The notes under the pieces: generated by a model
Seen by the model: the letters and a program-made list of their open reading frames with translations, nothing else
Databases searched by the model: none
Told to the model about the DNA's origin: nothing
Program-made: the position numbers and the translations under genes
Part shown: positions 1-6,735 of the stretch, one piece after another
How positions within the stretch are numbered: the stretch's first letter is position 1
How the letters are laid out: every line of letters begins with the position of its first letter
DNA from: Sediminibacterium ginsengisoli
GTDB lineage: Bacteria; Bacteroidota; Bacteroidia; Chitinophagales; Chitinophagaceae
NCBI GenBank assembly: GCA_945860335.1
Contig: CAMAQW010000042.1
Location: forward strand, 1-11,415
DNA: 11,415 nt
Reading direction: 5' to 3'

Positions 1-356
1 TTAAAATCAAAATCATGATCATCGGTACTAGGCGTAAATCTAATTTCTTTAATTTCTGACTGCTTAGAGTTGGCTTTCATTTCCTTCTCTTTGCGCTTTT
101 TTTCGTATAAGAACTTTTTATAATCTATTACCTTACAAACGGGAGGATCAGCTGTTGGAGAGATTTCTACAAGGTCTAATTCTTGTTCTTGCGCTATTTT
201 GAGTGCTTCTTGTGTAGAATAAACGCCAACTTCTACGTTGTCGCCTACTAAACGTACCTGTGGTACTCTAATTCTGTCGTTAATTCGGTGTTCTGGTTCT
301 TGTTGTCTTTGGAACCTTGGGTTAAATCTTCCGCCGCCTCTTGGTGGTAATGCCAT
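1..356 (-). CDS. infC: Translation initiation factor IF-3, N-terminal part (cut by window edge)
   Basis: IF-3 binds the 30S subunit, keeps it apart from 50S and checks start-codon/initiator-tRNA pairing. Translating the minus strand from the ATG at 356 gives 118 codons that stay open to the left edge. After a basic, glycine-rich start (MALPPRGGGRF) comes the family's N-domain signature HRINDRIRVPQVRLVG at about residues 23-38, then LDLVEISPTADPPVCKVIDY at about 64-83 and the lysine-rich linker helix (YEKKRKEKEMK). The C-terminal 30S-binding domain lies mostly outside the window. The gene follows thrS by 53 bp on the same strand, the usual thrS-infC-rpmI-rplT order, so it is probably co-transcribed. 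The start is a plain ATG; no in-frame AUU, the autoregulatory start known in E. coli, is seen just upstream. There is no Shine-Dalgarno sequence, as is normal in Bacteroidota. Confidence 0.95.
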   Translation of the reverse strand, partial: MALPPRGGGRFNPRFQRQQEPEHRINDRIRVPQVRLVGDNVEVGVYSTQEALKIAQEQELDLVEISPTADPPVCKVIDYKKFLYEKKRKEKEMKANSKQSEIKEIRFTPSTDDHDFDF

Positions 357-409
357 TAAAACTTGTTTTGTTAGTAATATTTTGAAGGGTAAAGATAAAG
401 CTATTTGGG

Positions 410-2347
410 CTATTCGCCGGATTTACGTTCATGAATTTCCTGAATAATTGCATCAATAAATACCTGCGTGTCCTGCATGCCTAAATCACCCTTACCTTGC
501 CTGCGCACAGATAGCTTATTTTCGAGGGTTTCCTTCTCCCCTACAACAAGCATATAAGGTACGCGCTGAAGTTCGGTATCTCTAATTTTTTTACCAATTT
601 TTTCGGATCTGTCATCTATCTCAACCCTTACACCTACTGCTTTTAACTGTTGTTTCACCGATTCGGCAAATTCCATAAACTTATCGGAAATTGGCAATAT
701 TTTTACCTGTAAAGGGGATATCCAAACTGGAAATTTACCCGCATAGTGTTCCAGTAAAAATCCAATAAAACGCTCATGCGTACCTAGTGGAGCACGGTGA
801 ATAATAAGTGGAACTTCGGGTTGATTGTTTTGATTAACGTAGCTTAATTTGAATTTATTACCAGAATTAAAGTCTACTTGGTTGGTGGCAAGAGTAAATT
901 CTCTACCTATCGCACTCCAAATTTGAACATCAATTTTAGGACCATAAAACGCAGCTTCGTCCTGAACCTCGATGTAAGGGATCTCTGATTCGATGAGTAC
1001 CTGACGCACCATCGCTTCCGTTTCCTTCCACAATTCAGGTTCATTTACATATTTAGCGCCTAGTTTAGCAGGATCGTGTAAGCTCAAACGCATCACGTAT
1101 TTATCAATGCCAAATATTTTAAAGTACTTAGTGTACATATCATTTACGGCTCTAAATTCGGCGGCAAATTGTTCTTTGTTGCAATAAATATGCGCATCAT
1201 TCATGTGTAAGCAACGTACACGCATGAGTCCAAATAATTCACCACTTTGCTCATACCTGTAACAGGTTCCATATTCTGCAATACGGTATGGTAAATCTTT
1301 ATAGCTCTTTGGTTCTGCATCAAATATTTTATGGTGATGCGGACAGTTCATTGCTTTCAAATAATACTTGGTACCATCTAGCTCCATTGGTGGAAACATA
1401 CTATCTGCATAGTAAGGTAAGTGACCACTAGTGAGGTACATACTTTCTTTGGCAATGTGTGGTGTTACTACACGTTTATATCCTGCTACTTCTTCAGTTT
1501 CTTTTGCTAATTTTTCTAACTCTTCAATAATGATGGTACCATTTGGCAACCACAAAGGAAGGCCCTGACCCACATCATCGTCCATCGTAAAAATGCCTAG
1601 TTCTTTACCTAGTTTTCGGTGGTCTCTTTTTTTAGCTTCTTCAAGCATTAAAAGATACGCATCTAATTCCTTTTGACTCGGGAAAGTCACGCCATATAAA
1701 CGTGTTAGCATTTTATTTTTTTCATTACCCTTCCAATAAGCTCCCGCAATATTGGTTAGTTTAATGGCTTTAATAGCACCTGTATTTGGAATATGTGGCC
1801 CTCTACATAAGTCGGTAAAATTACCTTGCGAATAGAGTGTGATATTTCCATCTTGTAAACCTTCTAATAAATCTAATTTATAAGGATCATTGCGCTCTGT
1901 AAAATAAGCGATGGCATCTGCTTTTGAAATTTCTTTTCTAGTAAATGTATTGGCAGCTTTTGCAAGCTCATTCATTTTTCTCTCGATCGCAATTAAATCA
2001 TCCTCTGTTAAATGACGATCACCTAAATCGATATCGTAGTAGAATCCTTTTTCTAGTGCTGGTCCTACCCAAAATTTTACACCCGGATATAGTGCCTCTA
2101 CCGCTTCTGCCATGAGGTGGGCAGAAGAATGCCAAAAAGTATTTTTTCCTGCATCATCATCCCAAGTTAATAATTGCAAAGAAGCGTCGTTTAAAATAGG
2201 TCTTGTGCTGTCCCAAACTTCTCCATTTACCGAGGCCGCTAAAACTTTTCTGGCAAGTCCTTCACTAATGGATTTTGCGATCCCATCGGCAGAAATCCCT
2301 GCTTCATATTGCCTAACGGCACCATCTGGAAATTTTATATTTATCAT
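410..2347 (-). CDS. thrS: Threonyl-tRNA synthetase
   Basis: Class II synthetase that charges tRNA-Thr in the cytoplasm and edits mis-attached serine. The 645-residue length is normal for the full bacterial form. Domains in order: TGS domain at about 1-60, editing domain at about 61-240, catalytic core at about 241-540 and anticodon-binding domain at about 541-645. The editing site shows HSSAH at 73-77 (H73, H77) and DLCRGPH at 179-185 (C181, H185). The catalytic zinc ligands are visible as C335 (MNCPHH), H386 (MNDAH) and H517 (IIHRAPLGTHERF, which also leads into motif 3). Motif 2 is around 353-388 (YRYEQSGE, MRVRCLHMNDAH). The ATG at 2347 gives the usual start MINIKFPDG. A Bacteroidota -7 element 41 bp upstream and a leader hairpin precede it; infC follows. 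No T-box-like leader fits in the short upstream region. Nothing in the protein looks damaged. Confidence 0.98.
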   Translation of the reverse strand: MINIKFPDGAVRQYEAGISADGIAKSISEGLARKVLAASVNGEVWDSTRPILNDASLQLLTWDDDAGKNTFWHSSAHLMAEAVEALYPGVKFWVGPALEKGFYYDIDLGDRHLTEDDLIAIERKMNELAKAANTFTRKEISKADAIAYFTERNDPYKLDLLEGLQDGNITLYSQGNFTDLCRGPHIPNTGAIKAIKLTNIAGAYWKGNEKNKMLTRLYGVTFPSQKELDAYLLMLEEAKKRDHRKLGKELGIFTMDDDVGQGLPLWLPNGTIIIEELEKLAKETEEVAGYKRVVTPHIAKESMYLTSGHLPYYADSMFPPMELDGTKYYLKAMNCPHHHKIFDAEPKSYKDLPYRIAEYGTCYRYEQSGELFGLMRVRCLHMNDAHIYCNKEQFAAEFRAVNDMYTKYFKIFGIDKYVMRLSLHDPAKLGAKYVNEPELWKETEAMVRQVLIESEIPYIEVQDEAAFYGPKIDVQIWSAIGREFTLATNQVDFNSGNKFKLSYVNQNNQPEVPLIIHRAPLGTHERFIGFLLEHYAGKFPVWISPLQVKILPISDKFMEFAESVKQQLKAVGVRVEIDDRSEKIGKKIRDTELQRVPYMLVVGEKETLENKLSVRRQGKGDLGMQDTQVFIDAIIQEIHERKSGE

Positions 2348-2365
2348 AGGTCTAACTTAACTGTT

Positions 2366-2382
2366 TAACCCCTAATGGGTTA
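2366..2382 (-). promoter_or_regulatory. Short hairpin at the 5' end of the thrS leader
   Basis: On the minus strand TAACCC, loop ATTAG, GGGTTA forms a perfect 6-bp stem with a 5-nt loop. It begins about 7 bp after the predicted -7 element, so the thrS mRNA would start at or very near the base of the stem. It ends 18 nt before the ATG. Possible roles (inferred) are a 5' cap-like stabiliser, a translational control element, or, as DNA, an operator for a dimeric repressor. The structure is seen directly; its function is not known. Confidence 0.4.
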
Positions 2383-2388
2383 CTTCTG

Positions 2389-2396
2389 CAAAAATA
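2389..2396 (-). promoter_or_regulatory. Predicted -7 promoter element of thrS
   Basis: The minus strand reads TATTTTTG, an exact match to the Bacteroidota sigma-ABfr -7 consensus TAnnTTTG. It lies 41 bp before the thrS start. I see no good TTTG at the -33 distance, so the call rests on the -7 box and its position upstream of an operon's first gene. Confidence 0.55.
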
Positions 2397-2442
2397 AAGG
2401 AAAGCGGTGAGTTTTTCGTTTTAACGCTTCTTTAGATTTTAA

Positions 2443-2466
2443 TACTTTTGTAAGAGCTTACATTTG
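2443..2466 (+). promoter_or_regulatory. Two tandem predicted -7 elements for the secreted-protein gene
   Basis: TACTTTTG (2443-2450) and TACATTTG (2459-2466) both match TAnnTTTG exactly. The first has TTTT at 2419-2422, a 3-of-4 match to the -33 box with a 20-bp spacer, and leaves a leader of about 15 nt. The second would start transcription within a few bases of the ATG at 2472, giving an almost leaderless mRNA. The first is the better candidate. Together with the thrS promoter they form a compact divergent control region. Confidence 0.5.
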
Positions 2467-2471
2467 CGCCA

Positions 2472-3488
2472 ATGAGATTGACTTTTACCCTAATTTCTTT
2501 ATTGCTTTTCATGTCTACCCTTGAGGCCCAAAAACTTACGGGTATTTGGCGTGGTTACTTTAGTGCCGCTGCTGGAATTTTTAGGGATGATATTGGGGAA
2601 GAAATGTATAAATACGAGGTTCAAATTGACCAACAAACGGATAATAGTGTTAAGGGCGTTACCTATTCTTATAAGTCTACTGTGTTTTACGGAAAATCTA
2701 CCATGCAAGGGATTTTTACAGCAAGTAGCAAAAACTTGATCTTAAAGGAACTTAAACTCGTGGAATTAAAAATTGGAAGTAATAGCGAACCCTGTTTAAT
2801 GACCTGCTATTTAGACTATGTAAAAATTGGAAAACTTGAAGTACTCCAGGGCACATTTATTTCAACCAATGCAAAAAATAAAAAAGATTGTGGAAGTGGA
2901 AAGGTTTATTTAGAGCGTGTTTTGAAAAGTGATTTTGAATTAGAAGATTTTTTAGCGCATCCTAAACCACAGACTCCAATTACCCAGCAAAAGCCAAATG
3001 CTAAGCCTTCTAATCCTGAAGCTGACATCGTTAATCATTACAAAGTTATCGACACAGAAAAGGTATCTAGTATTGATAAAACATCAGCAACTGATGTTAA
3101 AAAGTCCATCGTATCTAGTGTTCCACCTAAAGTACTTACACAAAGAGATAACTTTTTAATTAAGCGCATTATTTCTTCTGAACCTGAAATTAAAGTGGAA
3201 TTATTTGACAATGGAACCATTGATAATGATACCATTAGTTTATACCATAATAATGAGCAGGTGATCAAAAAAGGCAAACTCAATTATCAACCACTCACCT
3301 ATTCCTTTAATTGCGGAAATCAGGCTGTAGCACACGAGTTAATATTGGTTGCTGAAAACCTAGGTGAAATACCCCCAAATACAGCTATTATGGTGGTTAC
3401 TATTGGCAAAAAAAGGCAGGAGATTTTTTTAACTTCCGACGAAAAAAAGAATGCCAAAATAATTATTGATTACAAACCTAATAAGTAG
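2472..3488 (+). CDS. Secreted two-domain protein of unknown function
   Basis: I recognise the overall type as a conserved Bacteroidota exported protein but know no function for it. Residues 1-19 look like a signal peptide: MRLTFTLISLLLFMSTLEA, hydrophobic core, likely cut before Q20; there is no lipobox cysteine. Residues 21-160 form a first domain beginning LTGIWRGYF, with several alternating strand-like stretches and C108, C112 and C140. The phrasing (ligand-free, 'TGIWRGY' plus repeated strands) suggests a beta-barrel or sandwich (inferred). Residues 163-225 are a low-complexity P/K/S/T-rich linker. Residues 226-336 form a second domain, with VELFDNGTIDNDTISLYHNN, HELILVAENLGEIPPNTA and a final strand-rich tail; similar tails occur at the ends of many exported Bacteroidota proteins (recalled, not searched). 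It is divergent from thrS and upstream of the ABC-F gene, but both neighbours have their own promoters, so no functional link is implied. Confidence 0.75.
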   Translation: MRLTFTLISLLLFMSTLEAQKLTGIWRGYFSAAAGIFRDDIGEEMYKYEVQIDQQTDNSVKGVTYSYKSTVFYGKSTMQGIFTASSKNLILKELKLVELKIGSNSEPCLMTCYLDYVKIGKLEVLQGTFISTNAKNKKDCGSGKVYLERVLKSDFELEDFLAHPKPQTPITQQKPNAKPSNPEADIVNHYKVIDTEKVSSIDKTSATDVKKSIVSSVPPKVLTQRDNFLIKRIISSEPEIKVELFDNGTIDNDTISLYHNNEQVIKKGKLNYQPLTYSFNCGNQAVAHELILVAENLGEIPPNTAIMVVTIGKKRQEIFLTSDEKKNAKIIIDYKPNK

Positions 3489-3492
3489 GTTT
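3474..3492 (+). repeat. Inverted repeat spanning the stop codon of the secreted-protein gene
   Basis: AAACCTA, loop ATAAG, TAGGTTT is a perfect 7-bp inverted repeat that includes the TAG stop at 3486-3488. It could form an RNA hairpin at the mRNA 3' end, but no T-run follows it, so it is a poor intrinsic terminator. It may slow 3' decay or be chance. Confidence 0.3.
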
Positions 3493-3511
3493 AGGTTATA
3501 AAATTTGGGGT

Positions 3512-3519
3512 TACCTTTG
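3512..3519 (+). promoter_or_regulatory. Predicted -7 promoter element of the ABC-F gene
   Basis: TACCTTTG matches TAnnTTTG exactly and is followed by GC-rich CGGCC, a common Bacteroidota promoter context. It lies 22 bp before the ABC-F ATG, leaving a leader of roughly 15-17 nt without a Shine-Dalgarno sequence. A weak TTTA sits at the -33 distance (3490-3493). Confidence 0.55.
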
Positions 3520-3541
3520 CGGCCACAAATACAATCTTGAT

Positions 3542-5503
3542 ATGCTTATTGGTTTACAAAATGTAACGTTCGAATTTGGTGCTAGGGTTATTGTAGAAGA
3601 AGCAACATGGCATATTCAACCCGGAGATCGTATTGGTCTTATTGGATATAATGGAACAGGAAAGTCTACCCTATTAAAAGTATTGGTTGGCGAATACACT
3701 CCTTCTAAAGGAACCGTAGAAAAAAGTAGGGATACCACCATTGGCTATTTACACCAAGATTTATTAAGTTTTGATACCAGCGAAACCATCACCGAAGTTG
3801 CACTGGGGGCATTTGAACGCGTTAGGGCGCTCGAAAAAGAAATTGAAGCACTTGGCATAGCACTTGAAAATGATTCAGACAATAATGATCTACTTATAAA
3901 GTACACTGATGCGCTTCATGAATTAGATGTATTGGATGGTTACAATATTCAGCACAAAGCCGAAGAAGTATTACATGGTCTTGGATTTAGCAGTCAGGAT
4001 TTAAAAAGACCTTACAAAGAATTTAGTGGTGGTTGGCGTATGCGGGTACTGCTTGCAAAAATGATATTGCAACAGCCCGATGTACTATTACTCGATGAAC
4101 CTACCAACCACCTTGACTTACCGTCTATCGAGTGGTTAGAAAAATATTTATTGCATTACCAAGGAAGTGTAGTTATCGTGAGCCACGATAAGTTTTTCTT
4201 AAACCGAATGGTAAACAAAATTGTTGAAGTATACCAACAGTCTTTACATATTTATAGTGGCGATTATAATTATTATGAAACTGAAAAAGCGTTGCGTATA
4301 GAAATGCAACAAAAAGCTTTTGAAAATCAACAAGATTATATTCGTCAGCAAGAAAGGTTTATTGAACGCTTTAAAGCAAAAGCGAGTAAAGCAGCACAAG
4401 CCCAGAGTATTCAAAAAAGGCTTGATAAAATTGATAAGATTGATGATGTTCAATTAGAGCGTCCCGATTTACGCATTAATTTTCAACTCGATAAAGTACC
4501 TGGTAAAGTACTTGTAGATTTAAAAAATATTACCAAGCAATTTGGCGATTTAACCATTGTAAAAAATACCACCGCCGAAATTGAACGTGGTGACAAAATC
4601 GCTCTTATTGGAGCGAATGGTAAAGGTAAATCTACCATCCTTCGTATTGTTGGCGGTACCGAGCAGCATAGTGGTGAAAGGGTTTGGGGACATAACGTTG
4701 AAGAAAGTTTTTATGCGCAGCACCAATTGGAAGCACTTACACTTACGAATACTATTTTGGAGGAAATGCAACAATGCGGTAGTAAAAAAACCGATGTTGA
4801 ATTACGTAGTATTTTAGGTGCGTTTTTATTCAGTGGTGATGATGTAGATAAAAAAATTCGTGTTTTAAGTGGTGGAGAAAAAGCGAGGGTAGCACTTGCA
4901 AAAACAATGGTCAGTAAGGCTAACTTTTTATTACTCGATGAACCTACTAACCACCTTGATATGCACTCGGTAGAGTTACTTGCTGGTGCCCTTAACAAAT
5001 ATGAAGGCAGTTATATTTTAATTAGTCACGACCGTTATTTTATTTCTCAAACAGCCAATAAAATTTGGGAAATTGTAGACCATCAAATTAAGGAGTTTAA
5101 AGGTACATACGCAGAGTGGGTAGAATGGAATGAACGCATGGCTGCCAAGCAAAAAGAAAATAAGGGTTCCGGTAATGTAGTTGCAACTCCTGTCCCAGCC
5201 CCAACTCCAAAAGTTACGGTACCTGAAACAAAAGCATCAACGCCAAATACGGCTATTGATAAAGATTTTCAAAAAGAATTGCAAAAGCAAAAAAAGAGGC
5301 TTCAAACATTAGAACTAGATATCAACAATACCAAAGTTCAAAAAGAAGCTATTGAACAGGAACTTGGTAACCCAGATACCTATACCAATCCAGCTAAATT
5401 TGCAGCACTAGAAACCGAATACAAATCGGTGCAACAAAAACTAGCCACACTCAATACCGAGTATGAAACAGTTTTTGAAAAAGTGTTAGAAATGGAATCC
5501 TAA
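3542..5503 (+). CDS. ABC-F family ATPase (ribosome-associated, YheS/Uup-like)
   Basis: A soluble protein with two ABC ATPase domains in one chain and no membrane segments. ABC-F proteins bind the ribosomal E site and act on stalled or starting ribosomes; some give antibiotic protection. Domain 1 has Walker A GYNGTGKS (35-42), signature FSGGW (161-165), Walker B VLLLDE with catalytic E186, then PTNHLD, and switch H215. The linker at about 245-310 has the ABC-F tRNA-interaction motif (QQ..YIRQQERFIERFKAKASKAAQAQS). Domain 2 has Walker A GANGKGKS (357-364), LSGGE (442-446), E467 and H496. A Pro/Ala/Thr stretch (about 548-572) leads into a charged coiled coil (574-653), as in Uup and related proteins. 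The altered first signature FSGGW is usual for the YheS/ABCF3-like group. All catalytic residues are present. A resistance role cannot be read from the sequence; a housekeeping factor is more likely. Confidence 0.93.
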   Translation: MLIGLQNVTFEFGARVIVEEATWHIQPGDRIGLIGYNGTGKSTLLKVLVGEYTPSKGTVEKSRDTTIGYLHQDLLSFDTSETITEVALGAFERVRALEKEIEALGIALENDSDNNDLLIKYTDALHELDVLDGYNIQHKAEEVLHGLGFSSQDLKRPYKEFSGGWRMRVLLAKMILQQPDVLLLDEPTNHLDLPSIEWLEKYLLHYQGSVVIVSHDKFFLNRMVNKIVEVYQQSLHIYSGDYNYYETEKALRIEMQQKAFENQQDYIRQQERFIERFKAKASKAAQAQSIQKRLDKIDKIDDVQLERPDLRINFQLDKVPGKVLVDLKNITKQFGDLTIVKNTTAEIERGDKIALIGANGKGKSTILRIVGGTEQHSGERVWGHNVEESFYAQHQLEALTLTNTILEEMQQCGSKKTDVELRSILGAFLFSGDDVDKKIRVLSGGEKARVALAKTMVSKANFLLLDEPTNHLDMHSVELLAGALNKYEGSYILISHDRYFISQTANKIWEIVDHQIKEFKGTYAEWVEWNERMAAKQKENKGSGNVVATPVPAPTPKVTVPETKASTPNTAIDKDFQKELQKQKKRLQTLELDINNTKVQKEAIEQELGNPDTYTNPAKFAALETEYKSVQQKLATLNTEYETVFEKVLEMES

Positions 5504-5510
5504 AAAATTA

Positions 5511-6668
5511 TTAGTTCGTCAAAATATGGCGGCTAATTACAATTCTTTGAATTTCTGAAGTGCCCTCGTAAATCTGTGTGATTTTAGCATCGCGCATAAG
5601 GCGTTCTACATGGTATTCTTTTACAAAACCATAGCCACCGTGCACTTGAACCGCTTCGGTGGAAATCCACATGGCTGCTTCACTTGCATAAACCTTTGCC
5701 ATTGAAGATGAAAATCCATAATCCTTATGTTCATCTTTGTCTGCAGCTGCTTTAAAACAAAGTAATCTAGCTGCTTCCACTTTGGTAGCCATGTCAGCTA
5801 ACTTAAACTGGATGGCTTGGTGGTGCATGATTTCTTTACCAAATGCTTTTCTTTGTTTGCTATAACCTAGTGCTAATTCGTAAGCACCACTTGCAATACC
5901 AAGCGCTTGTGCAGCAATACCAATACGGCCACCAGCAAGGGTTTTCATGGCAAATTTAAATCCAAACCCATCCTCGCCTATTCTATTTTCTTTTGGCACT
6001 TTTACATCGTTAAACATAATAGAATGTGTATCACTACCTCTAATGCCTAATTTATTTTCTTTAGCACCAACGGTAACACCAGGGCTATTTTTTTCTACTA
6101 TAAATGCATTGATACCTCTACTCCCTTTTGCAGGATCTGTTTGTGCAATCACTAAATATACAGATGCGCTAGAGCCATTTGTAATCCAGTTTTTGGTACC
6201 ATTTAATAAATAATAATCTCCTTTGTCTTCGGCAGTAGTTTGTTGACTTGTTGCATCGCTTCCTGCTTCTGGTTCACTTAATAAAAAGGCGCCAATATAT
6301 AAGTCATTGTCTTTAATTCCTTTAGCAAGTGGTGTTAAATATTTTTGCTTTTGCGCTTCTGTACCAAAAGCTTCAAGACCCCAACATACCAGGCTATTGT
6401 TAACGCTCATACACACACTTACACTCGCGTCAATTTTACTAATTTCTTCCATGGCAAGCACATAGCTGATGGTATCCATACCAGCTCCACCATAGGTAGG
6501 GCTTACCATCATACCCATAAAGCCAAGTTCTGCTAGTTGCATAATTTGCTCTTTCGGAAATGATTGTTTTTCGTCTCTTTCTATAACACCTGGTAAACAA
6601 CTATTTTTAGCGAAATCACGTGCTGCAGCCTGAATCATTAGCTGCTCTTCGGTTAAATTAAAATCCAT
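5511..6668 (-). CDS. Acyl-CoA dehydrogenase, short-chain/butyryl-CoA type
   Basis: FAD enzyme for the first step of beta-oxidation (acyl-CoA to trans-2-enoyl-CoA), passing electrons to electron-transfer flavoprotein. 385 residues from the chosen start, the standard length. Numbered from that start, the FAD/substrate motifs are FLLSEPEAGSD (about 128-138), WITNG (about 161-165), QRKAFGK (about 272-278) and QVHGGYGF (about 341-348). The catalytic base is E368 in IYEGTSEIQR, the position used by short-chain and butyryl-CoA dehydrogenases. An ATG at 6689 would add seven residues (MPPNKAS), but it overlaps the predicted -7 element and would lie upstream of the transcript start. The ATG at 6668 gives the family-typical MDFNLTEEQ, so I chose it. 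The gene ends 7 bp from the convergent ABC-F gene. Exact chain length preferred, or an amino-acid catabolic role, cannot be told from sequence. Confidence 0.94.
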   Translation of the reverse strand: MDFNLTEEQLMIQAAARDFAKNSCLPGVIERDEKQSFPKEQIMQLAELGFMGMMVSPTYGGAGMDTISYVLAMEEISKIDASVSVCMSVNNSLVCWGLEAFGTEAQKQKYLTPLAKGIKDNDLYIGAFLLSEPEAGSDATSQQTTAEDKGDYYLLNGTKNWITNGSSASVYLVIAQTDPAKGSRGINAFIVEKNSPGVTVGAKENKLGIRGSDTHSIMFNDVKVPKENRIGEDGFGFKFAMKTLAGGRIGIAAQALGIASGAYELALGYSKQRKAFGKEIMHHQAIQFKLADMATKVEAARLLCFKAAADKDEHKDYGFSSSMAKVYASEAAMWISTEAVQVHGGYGFVKEYHVERLMRDAKITQIYEGTSEIQRIVISRHILTN

Positions 6669-6686
6669 AGAAGCTTTATTTGGTGG

Positions 6687-6694
6687 CAAAAATA
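6687..6694 (-). promoter_or_regulatory. Predicted -7 promoter element of the acyl-CoA dehydrogenase
   Basis: The minus strand reads TATTTTTG, an exact TAnnTTTG match 18 bp before the ATG at 6668. A perfect 14-bp palindrome begins 2 bp upstream. No clear -33 TTTG is visible. The same T-rich stretch could instead be the U-tract of a weak terminator (see the palindrome). Confidence 0.45.
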
Positions 6695-6696
6695 AG

Positions 6697-6710
6697 CTAA
6701 CAATTGTTAG
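6697..6710. repeat. Perfect 14-bp palindrome CTAACAATTGTTAG
   Basis: The sequence equals its own reverse complement over 14 bp. It sits between the amidase stop (6736) and the acyl-CoA dehydrogenase start, directly upstream of the -7 element. Two readings fit. It may be an operator for a dimeric repressor; TetR- or GntR-type regulators often control fatty-acid genes. Or it may be a weak terminator hairpin for the upstream operon (5-bp stem, AATT loop), because minus-strand CTTATTTTT follows. The operator reading suits its placement next to the promoter; neither is proved. Confidence 0.4.
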
Positions 6711-6735
6711 GATTTATAATTTATCGGTACTTTTT

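Noticed and set aside
238..447. Plus-strand open frame of 69 codons over the infC-thrS junction
   Set aside because: Antisense to infC, whose protein matches IF-3; the plus-strand translation has no recognisable features.
2348..2400. T-box or threonine attenuator leader for thrS
   Set aside because: The leader is only about 35 nt and lacks the specifier stem, T-box sequence and terminator/antiterminator pair.
4711..4998. Minus-strand open frame of 95 codons inside the ABC-F gene
   Set aside because: Shadow of the second ATPase domain; the composition reflects the reverse of conserved motifs, and there is no promoter or start context.
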